From assembly GCA_029978815.1 (NCBI GenBank), contig JAPOIQ010000017.1, positions 1 to 10,535 of the forward strand: a stretch of 10,535 nt of DNA, in the 5' to 3' direction. Within the stretch, counting starts at the first letter, position 1, and every line of letters begins with the position of its first letter. A program made the position numbers and the translations under genes. This document shows, piece after piece, positions 1-7,002 of the stretch. This DNA comes from a bacterium. GTDB taxonomy: Bacteria > Actinomycetota > Acidimicrobiia > Acidimicrobiales > Ilumatobacteraceae. The notes beneath the pieces are model-generated. The model searched no databases, had not been told where the DNA came from, and saw only the letters and a list, made by a program, of their open reading frames with translations.

Positions 1-99
1 AACATTGCCCACCTCGAGGTCGGCTTCAACGGGTGGGCAGATGCCGGCGGTGAAGTGGAAGATGTCAGCGCTGATTCAAAGTGGGTAAAGCGCAGCTGA
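1..99 (+). CDS. rhodanese-like domain protein, C-terminal end (partial)
   Basis: Frame 1 is open from the window edge to a TGA at 97-99, giving the last 32 residues of a protein that starts outside. The visible stretch 'NIAHLEVGFNGWADAGGEVE' follows the pattern at the end of rhodanese/sulfurtransferase domains (a 'v.L.GGf.gW..aG.pv' strand-helix). The active-site Cys loop would lie upstream and cannot be seen, so catalytic competence is unknown. Rhodanese domains carry persulfide sulfur or act as catalytically dead binding modules. The short tail after the domain (EDVSADSKWVKRS) is polar and ends at once, so the protein probably stops just after the domain. The family call rests on a short pattern match and is moderately sure. 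Confidence 0.6.
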   Translation, partial: NIAHLEVGFNGWADAGGEVEDVSADSKWVKRS

Positions 100-109
100 T
101 TCAACCCGA

Positions 110-135
110 CCTACAAGGTTCAGTGAACAGGTAGG
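110..135 (+). terminator. possible stem-loop after the rhodanese gene
   Basis: CCTAC (110-114) pairs with GTAGG (131-135), and inside it GTTC (118-121) pairs with GAAC (125-128) around an AGT loop, with a small internal loop between the two helices. It lies 11 bases past the stop codon. There is no T-tract, so terminator function is a guess; it could be a chance structure. Confidence 0.3.
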
Positions 136-191
136 CAGTGGCCAACTCTTCGCGGTAGAACGAGGGCACACATTCCCCTCAATCACGTTTC

Positions 192-196
192 GAGGA
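192..196 (+). promoter_or_regulatory. ribosome binding site of the aldo/keto reductase gene
   Basis: GAGGA lies 6 bases before the ATG at 203. This supports that start over any in-frame alternative. No convincing promoter hexamers were recognised between 100 and 190. Confidence 0.7.
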
Positions 197-202
197 CCCT
201 CA

Positions 203-1102
203 ATGAACCTGGTAGATCTCTCTTCACGCACGCTTGGCCAACTTGGTGATGTTGGGCCGTTCTCATTTGGAATGTGGCGGTTCACCGACACCGACCTCAA
301 CCGACGGATTGAATTGGTCGAAGCTGCTCTCTCAGCTGGGCTCAACCTCATCGACACCGCCGACGTGTACGGCCTCGACTGGAATGGCACCGGATTCGGC
401 ACCGTTGAAATCGCACTCGGCGAGGTGCTTCAACAACGCCCAGAACTTCGTGAGCGAATGGTGTTGGCAACAAAAGGAGGCATCGTTCCACCAACCCCCT
501 ACGACTCATCACCTACTGCAATTACGGCCGCGTGCGAGGCATCATTACGCCGTCTTCACGTCGACACCATCGATCTCTATCAAATTCACCGGCCCGACAT
601 GTTTGTGCATCCAGAAGCCCTCGCTGGCGCGCTCTCTGCGCTTCGTGAGCAGGGCAAGATCCGCGAGGTAGGAGTCTCGAATCACACCATTGCGCAAACG
701 ACGGCGTTACAGACATTTCTTCCCTTCCCGATCCTCACGACCCAGCCCCAGTTCTCAGCCCTCGATCTGACACCGCTTCGTGACGGAACCTTCGACCATT
801 GCATGTCGTCTGCAATCACACCGATGGCCTGGAGCCCTCTCGTTGGCGGGCGCCTCGCAACAGGCGACAACGTTCACAGCGAGTTACTTGCAGTGCTTGA
901 CTACATCGCAGTGCGTGAAGCGACCGATCGAGCCGGGGTTGCCCTCGCATTCGTTCTTGCTCACCCGGCACGACCAATTGCGATCGTCGGAACCCAAAGC
1001 GTTGACCGGCTTGCAAGCCTCGCGACATCAGCGAACATCAACCTTGACCGCAATGATGTTTACGCGATTATTCAGGCATCTGAAGGAGTGCCACTGCCAT
1101 GA
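203..1102 (+). CDS. aldo/keto reductase (YdhF-like)
   Basis: This 299-residue cytosolic protein is an NAD(P)H-dependent aldo/keto reductase with a TIM-barrel fold; the family reduces aldehydes and ketones to alcohols. The catalytic tetrad is complete: D51 and Y56 in 'DTADVYG', K91 in 'ATKGG' and H129 in 'QIHRPD'. Later landmarks are 'VGVSNHT' near 157-162, 'MAWSPLVGGRL' and 'IAIVGTQSVDRL' in the cofactor-binding C-terminal third. Length and motif order resemble E. coli YdhF, whose substrate I do not know. The start is fixed by the GAGGA ribosome binding site. Its stop overlaps the next gene's start (ATGA), so the two are translationally coupled. The partner is an SsuD-like monooxygenase; enzymes of that family release aldehydes, so this reductase may dispose of the aldehyde product. 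That pathway link is inference. Confidence 0.93.
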   Translation: MNLVDLSSRTLGQLGDVGPFSFGMWRFTDTDLNRRIELVEAALSAGLNLIDTADVYGLDWNGTGFGTVEIALGEVLQQRPELRERMVLATKGGIVPPTPYDSSPTAITAACEASLRRLHVDTIDLYQIHRPDMFVHPEALAGALSALREQGKIREVGVSNHTIAQTTALQTFLPFPILTTQPQFSALDLTPLRDGTFDHCMSSAITPMAWSPLVGGRLATGDNVHSELLAVLDYIAVREATDRAGVALAFVLAHPARPIAIVGTQSVDRLASLATSANINLDRNDVYAIIQASEGVPLP

Positions 1103-2184
1103 CGAGTCAACCGGTTGAAGTTGCCTGGTTCGGGGCACTCTGCGACGACGACTACGAGTACCTCGGCGTCCCCGAAGCCAACCGCTCAAGTTCGTGGCCA
1201 CATTGCTCCGACATCGTTCGGGCAGCCGATCGAAATGGATTCGACAATGTGCTGCTGCCATCTGGCTACGACCTCGGCATTGACTCAACGGCATTTGCCG
1301 CAGCAATTGCGACACACACTGAACATATTCACCTGCTACTCGCAGTTCGCATCGGCGAGATGTGGCTTCCTCAGCTTGCCCGTCAACTCGCATCGATCGA
1401 CCAATTTGCAGGTGGACGACTCACCATCAACATCATTTCTTCCGATATCCCCGGCGAAACATTGCCATCCGGTCCTCGTTACCAGCGCACCCGTGAGTGG
1501 ATGCGTGGACTCCGGTCGCTACTCGCTGGCGAGCCGCTTGACATGCACGGCGACTTCGTCGACCTTGCTGTTGCACCGCCTCGCGCCACAACAGTCGATG
1601 GAACGTGTCCCCCTCTCTACTTCGGTGGCTTTTCAGAGGATGCAAAAGATGTCGCAGCAGCGGAATCAGATGTGTTCCTCACCTGGCCCGACACGGTGAG
1701 CTCAGTCGCTGCCACCGTTCGGGAAATGCAGGATCGCGCCGCAACCTACGATCGCGAACTGGTCTGCGGGCTTCGCACACACGTCATCGTTCGCGAGACC
1801 GAGGCTGAGGCTCGCGCTGCTGCCGATCGGCTCATTTCACGCCTCGATGCGGACACCGGCGAAGCCATCAGAAACAAATCTCTTGACTCTGCGTCGGTTG
1901 GGGTTCAACGACAGGCCGCCCTGCGAGACGCAGCCACCGATGATGGCTACGCAGAGGACCACCTTTGGACTGGCATTGGTCGGGCCCGAAGCGGCGCGGG
2001 AGCAGCGATCGTCGGCGACCCCGATCAGGTGCTTGCCAAACTCAACGCGTATGAAGAAGCTGGCATCGGAGCCTTCATTCTCTCCGGATACCCCCATCGA
2101 GAAGAATGTGACCTCTTCGCGGAACACGTATTACCGCGAATGAACCATTCACCGTTGAAGCCGCGATGGACACCATCACGATGA
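1099..2184 (+). CDS. LLM-class flavin-dependent monooxygenase, SsuD-like
   Basis: This 361-residue protein belongs to the bacterial luciferase-like (LLM) family, nearest to alkanesulfonate monooxygenase SsuD, which uses FMNH2 and O2 to split a sulfonate into sulfite and an aldehyde. Family landmarks are 'AADRNGFDNVLLP' (42-54), 'GGRLTINIIS' (105-114), 'GLRTHVIVRET' (224-234), 'GAAIVGDPDQV' (301-311) and 'FILSGYPHREE'. Residues corresponding to SsuD Arg226, His228, Arg297 and Tyr331 are present at those same positions here. The loop that carries Cys54 in E. coli SsuD reads 'SGYDLGIDS' and has no cysteine, so substrate or oxygen chemistry may differ. AAGGAG at 1083-1088 is the ribosome binding site, inside the upstream reductase gene with which it overlaps by ATGA. 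No flavin reductase (SsuE) or sulfonate importer is visible. The family call is firm; the substrate is not known. Confidence 0.9.
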   Translation: MTSQPVEVAWFGALCDDDYEYLGVPEANRSSSWPHCSDIVRAADRNGFDNVLLPSGYDLGIDSTAFAAAIATHTEHIHLLLAVRIGEMWLPQLARQLASIDQFAGGRLTINIISSDIPGETLPSGPRYQRTREWMRGLRSLLAGEPLDMHGDFVDLAVAPPRATTVDGTCPPLYFGGFSEDAKDVAAAESDVFLTWPDTVSSVAATVREMQDRAATYDRELVCGLRTHVIVRETEAEARAAADRLISRLDADTGEAIRNKSLDSASVGVQRQAALRDAATDDGYAEDHLWTGIGRARSGAGAAIVGDPDQVLAKLNAYEEAGIGAFILSGYPHREECDLFAEHVLPRMNHSPLKPRWTPSR

Positions 2185-2194
2185 CCGCGAACAG

Positions 2195-2228
2195 TTGTTG
2201 ATGTGTCGCGGCAGCGACACATCAACAA
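2195..2228. terminator. bidirectional terminator-like palindrome
   Basis: A perfect 15-bp stem, TTGTTGATGTGTCGC (2195-2209) with its exact complement at 2214-2228, closes a GGCA loop. It lies between two convergent genes: 10 bases after the monooxygenase stop and touching the stop codon of the minus-strand ABC ATPase gene. There is no T-tract on either side; I-shaped, U-poor terminators are common in actinobacteria. It can serve both strands equally. Confidence 0.75.
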
Positions 2229-3398
2229 TCAACGAATTGCGAGACGCGTGTCAATATCGAAGAAGTGAAGATTCTCTGTCGCTACTGCGACAGTCGCCGT
2301 ATCACCCGACTTCACCGTCGAGCGCGGACTAAAACGACCAACAGCATTCGCTTGGCCTTCAACCGGTTGCGTATCCAACGCATCCGGGTCGCCCGAATCG
2401 ACCGTTGGCGCATCAATTGAGAAATGCACCATAAGTTCAGATCCCAACGCCTCAATGAGTTTGATGGGAACGGAGAGCTGCTGCCCGTCAGAAATGTGCG
2501 AGACCACCGTTGCGTCTTCGAGATCTTCCGGTCGAATACCGACCACAACATGTTTGCCGTCGTAGCCACGCAGTGCCGGTCGAGAGTTCAACACTTCAGA
2601 TCCCAAGGTCAACTGATGGGAGCCGAGGCTCAGCGACGCGGAATCTCCCGTGACAGAAAGTGTCGCATCGAACAAGTTCATCGACGGTGAACCAATAAAC
2701 GCCGCAACGAACACGTTGACAGGAAAGTCGTACAGATTTTGCGGAGTATCAACCTGCTGCAACACCCCATCTTTGATGACAGCAACCCGATCACCCATCG
2801 TCATCGCTTCAACCTGATCGTGAGTGACGTAAAAGGTGGTTACACCAAGCGATCGCTGTAATGCCGCAATCTCTGCACGCATTTGCACACGCAACTTCGC
2901 GTCAAGGTTAGAGAGTGGCTCGTCCATCAAGAAGGCGGCCGGCTCTCGAACGATGGCGCGACCCATCGCAACGCGCTGGCGCTGGCCACCCGAAAGCTGG
3001 CCAGGCTTGCGGTCAAGGTAACTCGTCAATTCGAGAATTTCTGCCGCACTAGCAACGCGTTCGGCGATTTGCTCCTTCGGAACTTTCGCCAACTTGAGGG
3101 CGAACCCAATATTGTCCGCAACGCTCATATGCGGGTACAGCGCATAGTTCTGAAACACCATTGCGATGTCTCGATCCTTGGGTTCAACATCGTTGACTAC
3201 ACGATCACCAATACGGAGTTCGCCACCACTGATCTCTTCAAGCCCAGCAATCATTCTCAACGCAGTGGATTTTCCGCAACCTGAGGGCCCGACAAGCACC
3301 AAAAACTCGCCGTCGACGATGTCAAGCGAAAGATCCTGGATGGCTTGAAACCCATTTGGGTACACCTTGTTCACTTTGTCGAGCGTGACTGTTGCCAT
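2229..3398 (-). CDS. ABC transporter ATP-binding subunit, MalK/UgpC/MsmX type
   Basis: This 389-residue protein is the cytoplasmic nucleotide-binding subunit of a carbohydrate-type (CUT1) ABC importer. It has Walker A 'GPSGCGKST' (37-45), Q-loop Gln83 in '[11 protein letters not shown]', the signature 'LSGGQRQR' (135-142), Walker B 'AFLMDEP' (155-161) with the D-loop 'SNLDAKLR', and switch His193 in 'VTHDQ'. After about residue 235 comes the regulatory OB/TOBE region typical of MalK, including '[10 protein letters not shown]'. GAGGAG precedes the ATG by about 7 bases. No permease or solute-binding protein gene lies beside it, so it is probably a shared ATPase serving importers encoded elsewhere, as MsmX and MsiK do. 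An insert-like acidic stretch near 330-350 ('[18 protein letters not shown]') interrupts the C-terminal domain. The transported sugar cannot be told. Confidence 0.95.
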   Translation of the reverse strand: MATVTLDKVNKVYPNGFQAIQDLSLDIVDGEFLVLVGPSGCGKSTALRMIAGLEEISGGELRIGDRVVNDVEPKDRDIAMVFQNYALYPHMSVADNIGFALKLAKVPKEQIAERVASAAEILELTSYLDRKPGQLSGGQRQRVAMGRAIVREPAAFLMDEPLSNLDAKLRVQMRAEIAALQRSLGVTTFYVTHDQVEAMTMGDRVAVIKDGVLQQVDTPQNLYDFPVNVFVAAFIGSPSMNLFDATLSVTGDSASLSLGSHQLTLGSEVLNSRPALRGYDGKHVVVGIRPEDLEDATVVSHISDGQQLSVPIKLIEALGSELMVHFSIDAPTVDSGDPDALDTQPVEGQANAVGRFSPRSTVKSGDTATVAVATENLHFFDIDTRLAIR

Positions 3399-3506
3399 TG
3401 GGTGCTCCTCTTCATCACTGTCACAGCGAGAAACCCGCCCTCACTGACTTCCTGCATCATGCTAATCCCAATCTCCGGCCGACTGCTCGGTGCAGCGGAC
3501 AGCCAT

Positions 3507-4121
3507 ATGCCGAACGCCGATAGCCTGACAGATGTGAATCAGGTGAAGAATCGTCTCCAAACGCTCGGGCTGCTCGATCGGACGTTCGCTGTTGCAACCG
3601 ACGACGACATCACTGCTCTTGTTGAAGGACTCGATGAAGATCACCTCGAAGCGCTCACAGAACTCGTTGGTGGAGAGCCAAATGTCGTTCGAGTTCGAGA
3701 TGGTGTAAGCCGCGGTCGTCTCGACGGCACTATGGAAGGGATCGCCATCGTGCTCACCGATACCTGCCTCGCTGATTGCATCGAACAACTTGGTGATTCG
3801 GCTGATTATCCGAGCACAGATGATCTCAACAATGTGCTTCCCGGCATTATCGAACGTCACGGCATTGCGGCAACCCGCATCATGCTCGCTGCAACCATTG
3901 CCGGAGAGACACCTGCCGCAGCAATCATTCGTGAGATTTTGAAGTCAGACGAAACCCTTGGTCTTCCCGCAGTTGAAACAAGTTCGGTCGTGCCCCTTCG
4001 CACCGAAGAACAATCAGACGATCGCGATGACGTGAAGGCTCGACGCAAAGAAGCAAAGGCAAAGAAGCAGGCCGAGGCTCGCGCTCGCCGCGAGCAGGCT
4101 CAACGCGCCAAAGGGCGCTGA
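3507..4121 (+). CDS. hypothetical protein with lysine/arginine-rich tail
   Basis: I do not recognise this 204-residue protein. The N-terminal two thirds look globular and acidic, with helical stretches ('NQVKNRLQTLGLLDR', 'DDDITALVEGLDEDHLEALTEL'). Next is an alanine-rich helical part ('IAATRIMLAATIAGETPAAAII'). The last 30 residues alternate Lys/Arg, Ala and Glu ('KARRKEAKAKKQAEARARRE'), which suggests a basic helical tail that could bind nucleic acid or ribosomes; this is inference. There is no signal peptide or membrane segment. The frame is open further upstream (to 3345), but that part runs antisense through the start of the ABC ATPase gene, so I place the start at ATG 3507. A GTG at 3534, which follows a TAGCCT hexamer at 3521-3526 by 7 bases, is an alternative leaderless start. 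The 3' end overlaps the convergent MFS gene by 22 bases. Confidence 0.72.
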   Translation: MPNADSLTDVNQVKNRLQTLGLLDRTFAVATDDDITALVEGLDEDHLEALTELVGGEPNVVRVRDGVSRGRLDGTMEGIAIVLTDTCLADCIEQLGDSADYPSTDDLNNVLPGIIERHGIAATRIMLAATIAGETPAAAIIREILKSDETLGLPAVETSSVVPLRTEEQSDDRDDVKARRKEAKAKKQAEARARREQAQRAKGR

Positions 4122-5305
4122 ACCGGCCGTCGTGGCAGCATCGTCCACAGCATGACGAGACCGCCAAGAGCGATCACCGCAGCCACGGCAAAACCTCCAC
4201 GTTTGCCGTAAAACTCGGCGACTGTCCCGAGAATAAGGCCGCCGGCAACGCTGCCGATCTCAAAGAACGCGGTAAACGACCCAACCGCCACCGCTCTCTC
4301 CGATTCCGGCACGGCATCGATGACTGCTGCCATGAGAGGCGGATAGTTGAACGCCATTGCAATGCCGACGAGCACCGCCGCAACCCACAAACCCCAGATT
4401 GTTGGAACAAGGGCGAGAACGAGCATTCCCGCAGCCATAAAGACCAGCGCAAACGTCACCATCGGGTGAGCTCCGAGGGCATCGGGAAGCCGAGCCCCCA
4501 CAAGCCTCAATAGCAACGTCATCGAGCTGTAGACCAGAAACAGTCCACCCGCTCCTGAAAGTCCAACTGACCGGGCATGGTCAGGAATGAATGCTCCAAA
4601 TGCTGAAAACGAGGCGAGAGTGCACATGAGGACAAGCCCGGGAGCGATCGCAGCTCGATGAAATAACGGCGCTTTCGTATCGGCACGCGGTGCTTTGCGA
4701 TCAACGCGAGCAGGAATGAGCCGAGAAACGATCGCTGCAGCAACTGCAAACAGCGATGCCAATGCGAACAACAGTTTGTAACGGTCGTCAGCAAGCACCC
4801 ATTCTCCGATCACTGGTCCAACACCAATTCCGGTGTAGACGGCAACCGAGAGATAGCTCGCTCCCTCAGCTCGGCGACCCTCAGGAGAGAGATCAGCAAT
4901 GAGCGTTGCGGCGGCCACGAAGATTGCTGCCTCCCCGAGACCGGTCATGACACGGAATGCGAGGAACACGGGCAGGTTCGGGGCAAACCCCGCCAACGCC
5001 CCCGACGCAGCGGTGAGAAGCGCTCCAGCGGTCATCAGCGACCTGCGACCGTACTGATCGCTCAGCCGACCGACGAATGGCCGCACAGCAATCGCCGCGA
5101 TCGCAAAGGATGCGACGGCGAGACCGATGCCAATCTCACCACCGTTAAGTTCAAACTCGACAAATCGCGGAATCGCAACAAGGGCCATTCCGACGTACAA
5201 AAAGAACAGCAACATCGACGCAGTGACCGCGACGAATGGAAGCGTTACAAGACGCGATGGCGGAGTTGATTGATCAGCAACCGCAGTTGCTGGCGAGGCC
5301 ACCAA
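4100..5305 (-). CDS. MFS transporter, drug-efflux type
   Basis: This 401-residue membrane protein has about twelve hydrophobic segments, matching the usual length of major facilitator superfamily proton-coupled transporters. The loop between segments 2 and 3 carries motif A, 'GRLSDQYGRR' (79-88). 'FRVMTGLGEAAIFVAAATLIADLSP' (117-141) resembles the segment 4 region of efflux members, with R118. The middle cytoplasmic loop (about 198-217, 'PARVDRKAPRADTKAPL') is basic, as expected. The start is not certain: TTG at 5303-5305 is immediately followed by GTG at 5300-5302, and neither has a clear ribosome binding site. The first internal Met (31) lies within segment 1. The gene begins 6 bases after the stop of the acyl-CoA dehydrogenase gene, so the two are probably one transcript. 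The substrate is unknown; importing or exporting a fatty or aromatic acid handled by the dehydrogenase is possible but unproven. Confidence 0.9.
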   Translation of the reverse strand: MVASPATAVADQSTPPSRLVTLPFVAVTASMLLFFLYVGMALVAIPRFVEFELNGGEIGIGLAVASFAIAAIAVRPFVGRLSDQYGRRSLMTAGALLTAASGALAGFAPNLPVFLAFRVMTGLGEAAIFVAAATLIADLSPEGRRAEGASYLSVAVYTGIGVGPVIGEWVLADDRYKLLFALASLFAVAAAIVSRLIPARVDRKAPRADTKAPLFHRAAIAPGLVLMCTLASFSAFGAFIPDHARSVGLSGAGGLFLVYSSMTLLLRLVGARLPDALGAHPMVTFALVFMAAGMLVLALVPTIWGLWVAAVLVGIAMAFNYPPLMAAVIDAVPESERAVAVGSFTAFFEIGSVAGGLILGTVAEFYGKRGGFAVAAVIALGGLVMLWTMLPRRPVQRPLAR

Positions 5306-5311
5306 GGATGC

Positions 5312-6547
5312 TCAGTTAGGACGAGGTTCTTTTGGCAAGCCAAGAACCCGCTCGCCAACGATGTTTCGCTGAATCTGACTCGTTCCTCCCCAGATTGTCT
5401 CCGATCGAGAGAAGAAGAATGACGACATCATTGCGCTCACCGGGTAACCCTCGCGTCGTTTGTCACGAAGAGCACCTGGCCATGAGCCGCTCTCGGGGCC
5501 TGTGTCGATCAGCATCGATTCCGCACCAAAAATATCGAGTGCGAGTTCCATCGCTGCTTTGTGCATCTCAGACCAGAACATTTTGTTCGTCACACCGAGA
5601 GCAATGGTTCCCATGTCTTTGCTCTTGTTCAGCGTGCTCGTCAGGTTGCGAAGACCATTGACTTTGAGGATCTGCACTTTCGTGTAGTACTCCATGAGCC
5701 GCTGGCGAATCATCGGATCATTGATCCGGCCATTTTCTGTCGCCACATTCACGAGGATGCGGAACTCCTCTTCAAAACGGCGATAGCCGGTGGTAGCCGA
5801 CTGGCCGCGCTCGAACGCAAGCGTTGAGTTGGCAACTTTCCAGCCGTTGTTGATTCCACCCACGACGTTCTCTGCAGGGCAACGTGCATCGGTAAAGAAC
5901 ACTTCGCAGAACTCAGCTGTTCCGTCGGGCTGGGTAATTCCCCGAACCTCAATACCTGGCTGCTTCATCGGAACCAGCAGGTAAGAAATTCCTGCATGCT
6001 TTGGAGAATCAGCATCGGTACGAGTCAGCAAGAAGCAGTAATCGGCGTGATGCCCCTGCGTCGTCCACACCTTTTGGCCATTGATAACCCACTCGTTGCC
6101 ATCGAGCACCGCTGTGGTCTTCAGGCTCGCAAGGTCTGAACCGGAATTTGGTTCAGAAAAACCCTGACACCAGCGAATTTCGCCCTTCAGAATTCCGGGG
6201 AGGAACTGCTTCTTCTGCTCTTCTGTTCCCCATTGCAGCAAGGTCGGTCCGACGAGGGTGTCTCCGAAGAAGTCACCACGCATTGGCGCACGGGCACGAG
6301 CGAATTCTTCGGCGAGTACGACGCCCTGCATCGTGGTGAGCCCTTTGCCGCCGTATTCGGTCGGCCAGGTAGCGCAGATCCAGCCACCTTCAAACAATTT
6401 CTTCGGCCAGTTGCGATTGAACTCGCTTTTCTCTTCTTCGCTCATTGAGAATCCGGGTTCGAACCAACCTTCCGGAAGGTTGTCTTTCAACCACGAACTG
6501 ATTTCAACGCGGAAGTCTTCGGCTTCTTGGGGGTACGTCAAATCCAT
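5312..6547 (-). CDS. acyl-CoA dehydrogenase, FadE26-like
   Basis: This 411-residue FAD enzyme performs alpha,beta-dehydrogenation of an acyl-CoA thioester. Landmarks in order are an N-terminal helical domain (about 1-120), the flavin/substrate beta-domain with 'CQGFSEPNSGSDLASL' (127-142) and 'WVINGQKVWTT' (153-163), and the C-terminal helical domain ending in 'IWGGTSQIQRNIVGERVLGLP'. The position that is the catalytic Glu in medium-chain enzymes (before GTSQIQR) is glycine here. Instead E246 in 'STLAFERGQ' sits where isovaleryl-CoA dehydrogenase and mycobacterial FadE26 have theirs, so the enzyme should be active. FadE26-type proteins often work as heterotetramers with a second, dissimilar subunit; no such neighbour is visible. 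They act on steroid side chains in mycobacteria, but the substrate here is open. The ATG start has no strong ribosome binding site; CAGAAT lies 6 bases before it, allowing leaderless expression. It is followed by the MFS gene. Confidence 0.94.
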   Translation of the reverse strand: MDLTYPQEAEDFRVEISSWLKDNLPEGWFEPGFSMSEEEKSEFNRNWPKKLFEGGWICATWPTEYGGKGLTTMQGVVLAEEFARARAPMRGDFFGDTLVGPTLLQWGTEEQKKQFLPGILKGEIRWCQGFSEPNSGSDLASLKTTAVLDGNEWVINGQKVWTTQGHHADYCFLLTRTDADSPKHAGISYLLVPMKQPGIEVRGITQPDGTAEFCEVFFTDARCPAENVVGGINNGWKVANSTLAFERGQSATTGYRRFEEEFRILVNVATENGRINDPMIRQRLMEYYTKVQILKVNGLRNLTSTLNKSKDMGTIALGVTNKMFWSEMHKAAMELALDIFGAESMLIDTGPESGSWPGALRDKRREGYPVSAMMSSFFFSRSETIWGGTSQIQRNIVGERVLGLPKEPRPN

Positions 6548-6619
6548 GCCCGTATTCTGCCCCGCTTCTCCGCCGATGCGACAACCGACCTCGAAACACA
6601 GAGTTCATTTTTCTCCAAC

Positions 6620-6877
6620 ATGATCGACACCTTCGCAAGAAACAATGGTCAAATGCAGATGTCTCGCAGCGCGCTCTCACCCCAAGAATCTGCGGTGTAC
6701 TCGGTGCTCGAGGCAAACCGGGGCCGCGTCGTCAGTCGATTTCATCTTGCCCGCGAAGCTGATCTCACAGGTCTGAGTGAGCGTCGGTGTGATGCACTGA
6801 TCTCTGCAATTCGCAGCCAGATCGGCTCAGAACGCATCGTTACTGTTCGTCGGCGCGGCTGGATGCTGACTAACTGA
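6620..6877 (+). CDS. stand-alone OmpR/PhoB-type winged-helix protein
   Basis: This protein of about 85 residues is essentially one DNA-binding domain. From 'LSPQESAVYSVLEANRGRVVSR' it follows the OmpR/PhoB/GlnR effector-domain plan: 'Lt..E...L..L..n.grvvsR..L', then a recognition-helix region ('GLSERRCDALISAIRSQIG') and the wing hairpin 'RIVTVRRRGWML', where family members have 'tvrg.GYrl'. No receiver domain, transmembrane segment or ligand domain precedes it. The frame is open back to 6527, but that part overlaps the divergent dehydrogenase gene. Possible starts are ATG 6620, 6653 and 6659, none with a strong ribosome binding site; from 6653 the protein would be 74 residues. It lies divergent from the acyl-CoA dehydrogenase gene and 128 bases before amt1. 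A phased GlnR-like box begins 8 bases after its stop. GlnR has the same fold, so this protein may bind that box; an unrelated target is equally possible. Confidence 0.78.
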   Translation: MIDTFARNNGQMQMSRSALSPQESAVYSVLEANRGRVVSRFHLAREADLTGLSERRCDALISAIRSQIGSERIVTVRRRGWMLTN

Positions 6878-6885
6878 ACAAACTG

Positions 6886-6923
6886 GTCACGAACTCGAAA
6901 CAATTCGGCGACACTCGAGAAAA
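6886..6923 (+). promoter_or_regulatory. GlnR-like operator upstream of amt1 (four phased half-sites)
   Basis: The sequence reads GTCAC-N6-GAAAC-N6-GCGAC-N6-GAAAA, with half-sites ending at 6890, 6901, 6912 and 6923, exactly 11 bp apart. The actinobacterial GlnR consensus is gTnAC-N6-GaAAC repeated; the first pair matches it fully and the second pair with two mismatches. It lies 82 bases before the amt1 start codon. GlnR is known to control amtB-glnK operons in Streptomyces and mycobacteria. Confidence 0.65.
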
Positions 6924-6933
6924 CTTCACTCAC

Positions 6934-6939
6934 TACCTT
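6934..6939 (+). promoter_or_regulatory. candidate -10 hexamer of amt1
   Basis: TACCTT fits the actinobacterial TAnnnT pattern and begins 11 bp after the end of the last phased half-site (6923). No clear -35 is seen, as expected if an activator bound at 6886-6923 recruits RNA polymerase. The resulting 5' leader would be about 60 bases. The hexamer alone is weak evidence. Confidence 0.4.
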
Positions 6940-6993
6940 TCCTCACGTCCCGGGCAGCGTGGCCGGTGGGACGCCCCTAATCCCATCACTACA

Positions 6994-7000
6994 GAGGAGG
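6994..7000 (+). promoter_or_regulatory. strong ribosome binding site of amt1
   Basis: GAGGAGG lies 5 bases before GTG 7006 and decides this start, as there is no ATG in the signal-peptide region. Confidence 0.85.
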
Positions 7001-7002
7001 TC

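Noticed and set aside
3345..3506. Upstream extension of the hypothetical protein's frame to 3345
   Set aside because: The first 18 codons run antisense through the start of the ABC ATPase gene and its ribosome binding site, and the added peptide (Trp/Cys-rich) is unlike the rest. A start at 3507 or 3534 is more sensible.
6582..6643. GAAAC half-sites upstream of the winged-helix gene (6593-6597 and 6639-6643) as a third GlnR-like box
   Set aside because: The partner half-sites are not at 11-bp distance (nearest AC ends are off phase by one or two), so they are single chance matches. Autoregulation cannot be claimed from them.
6976..6981. CCTAAT as the amt1 -10 element
   Set aside because: No -35 at a usual distance, and it would put the transcription start next to the ribosome binding site; TACCTT at 6934 fits the phased operator better.
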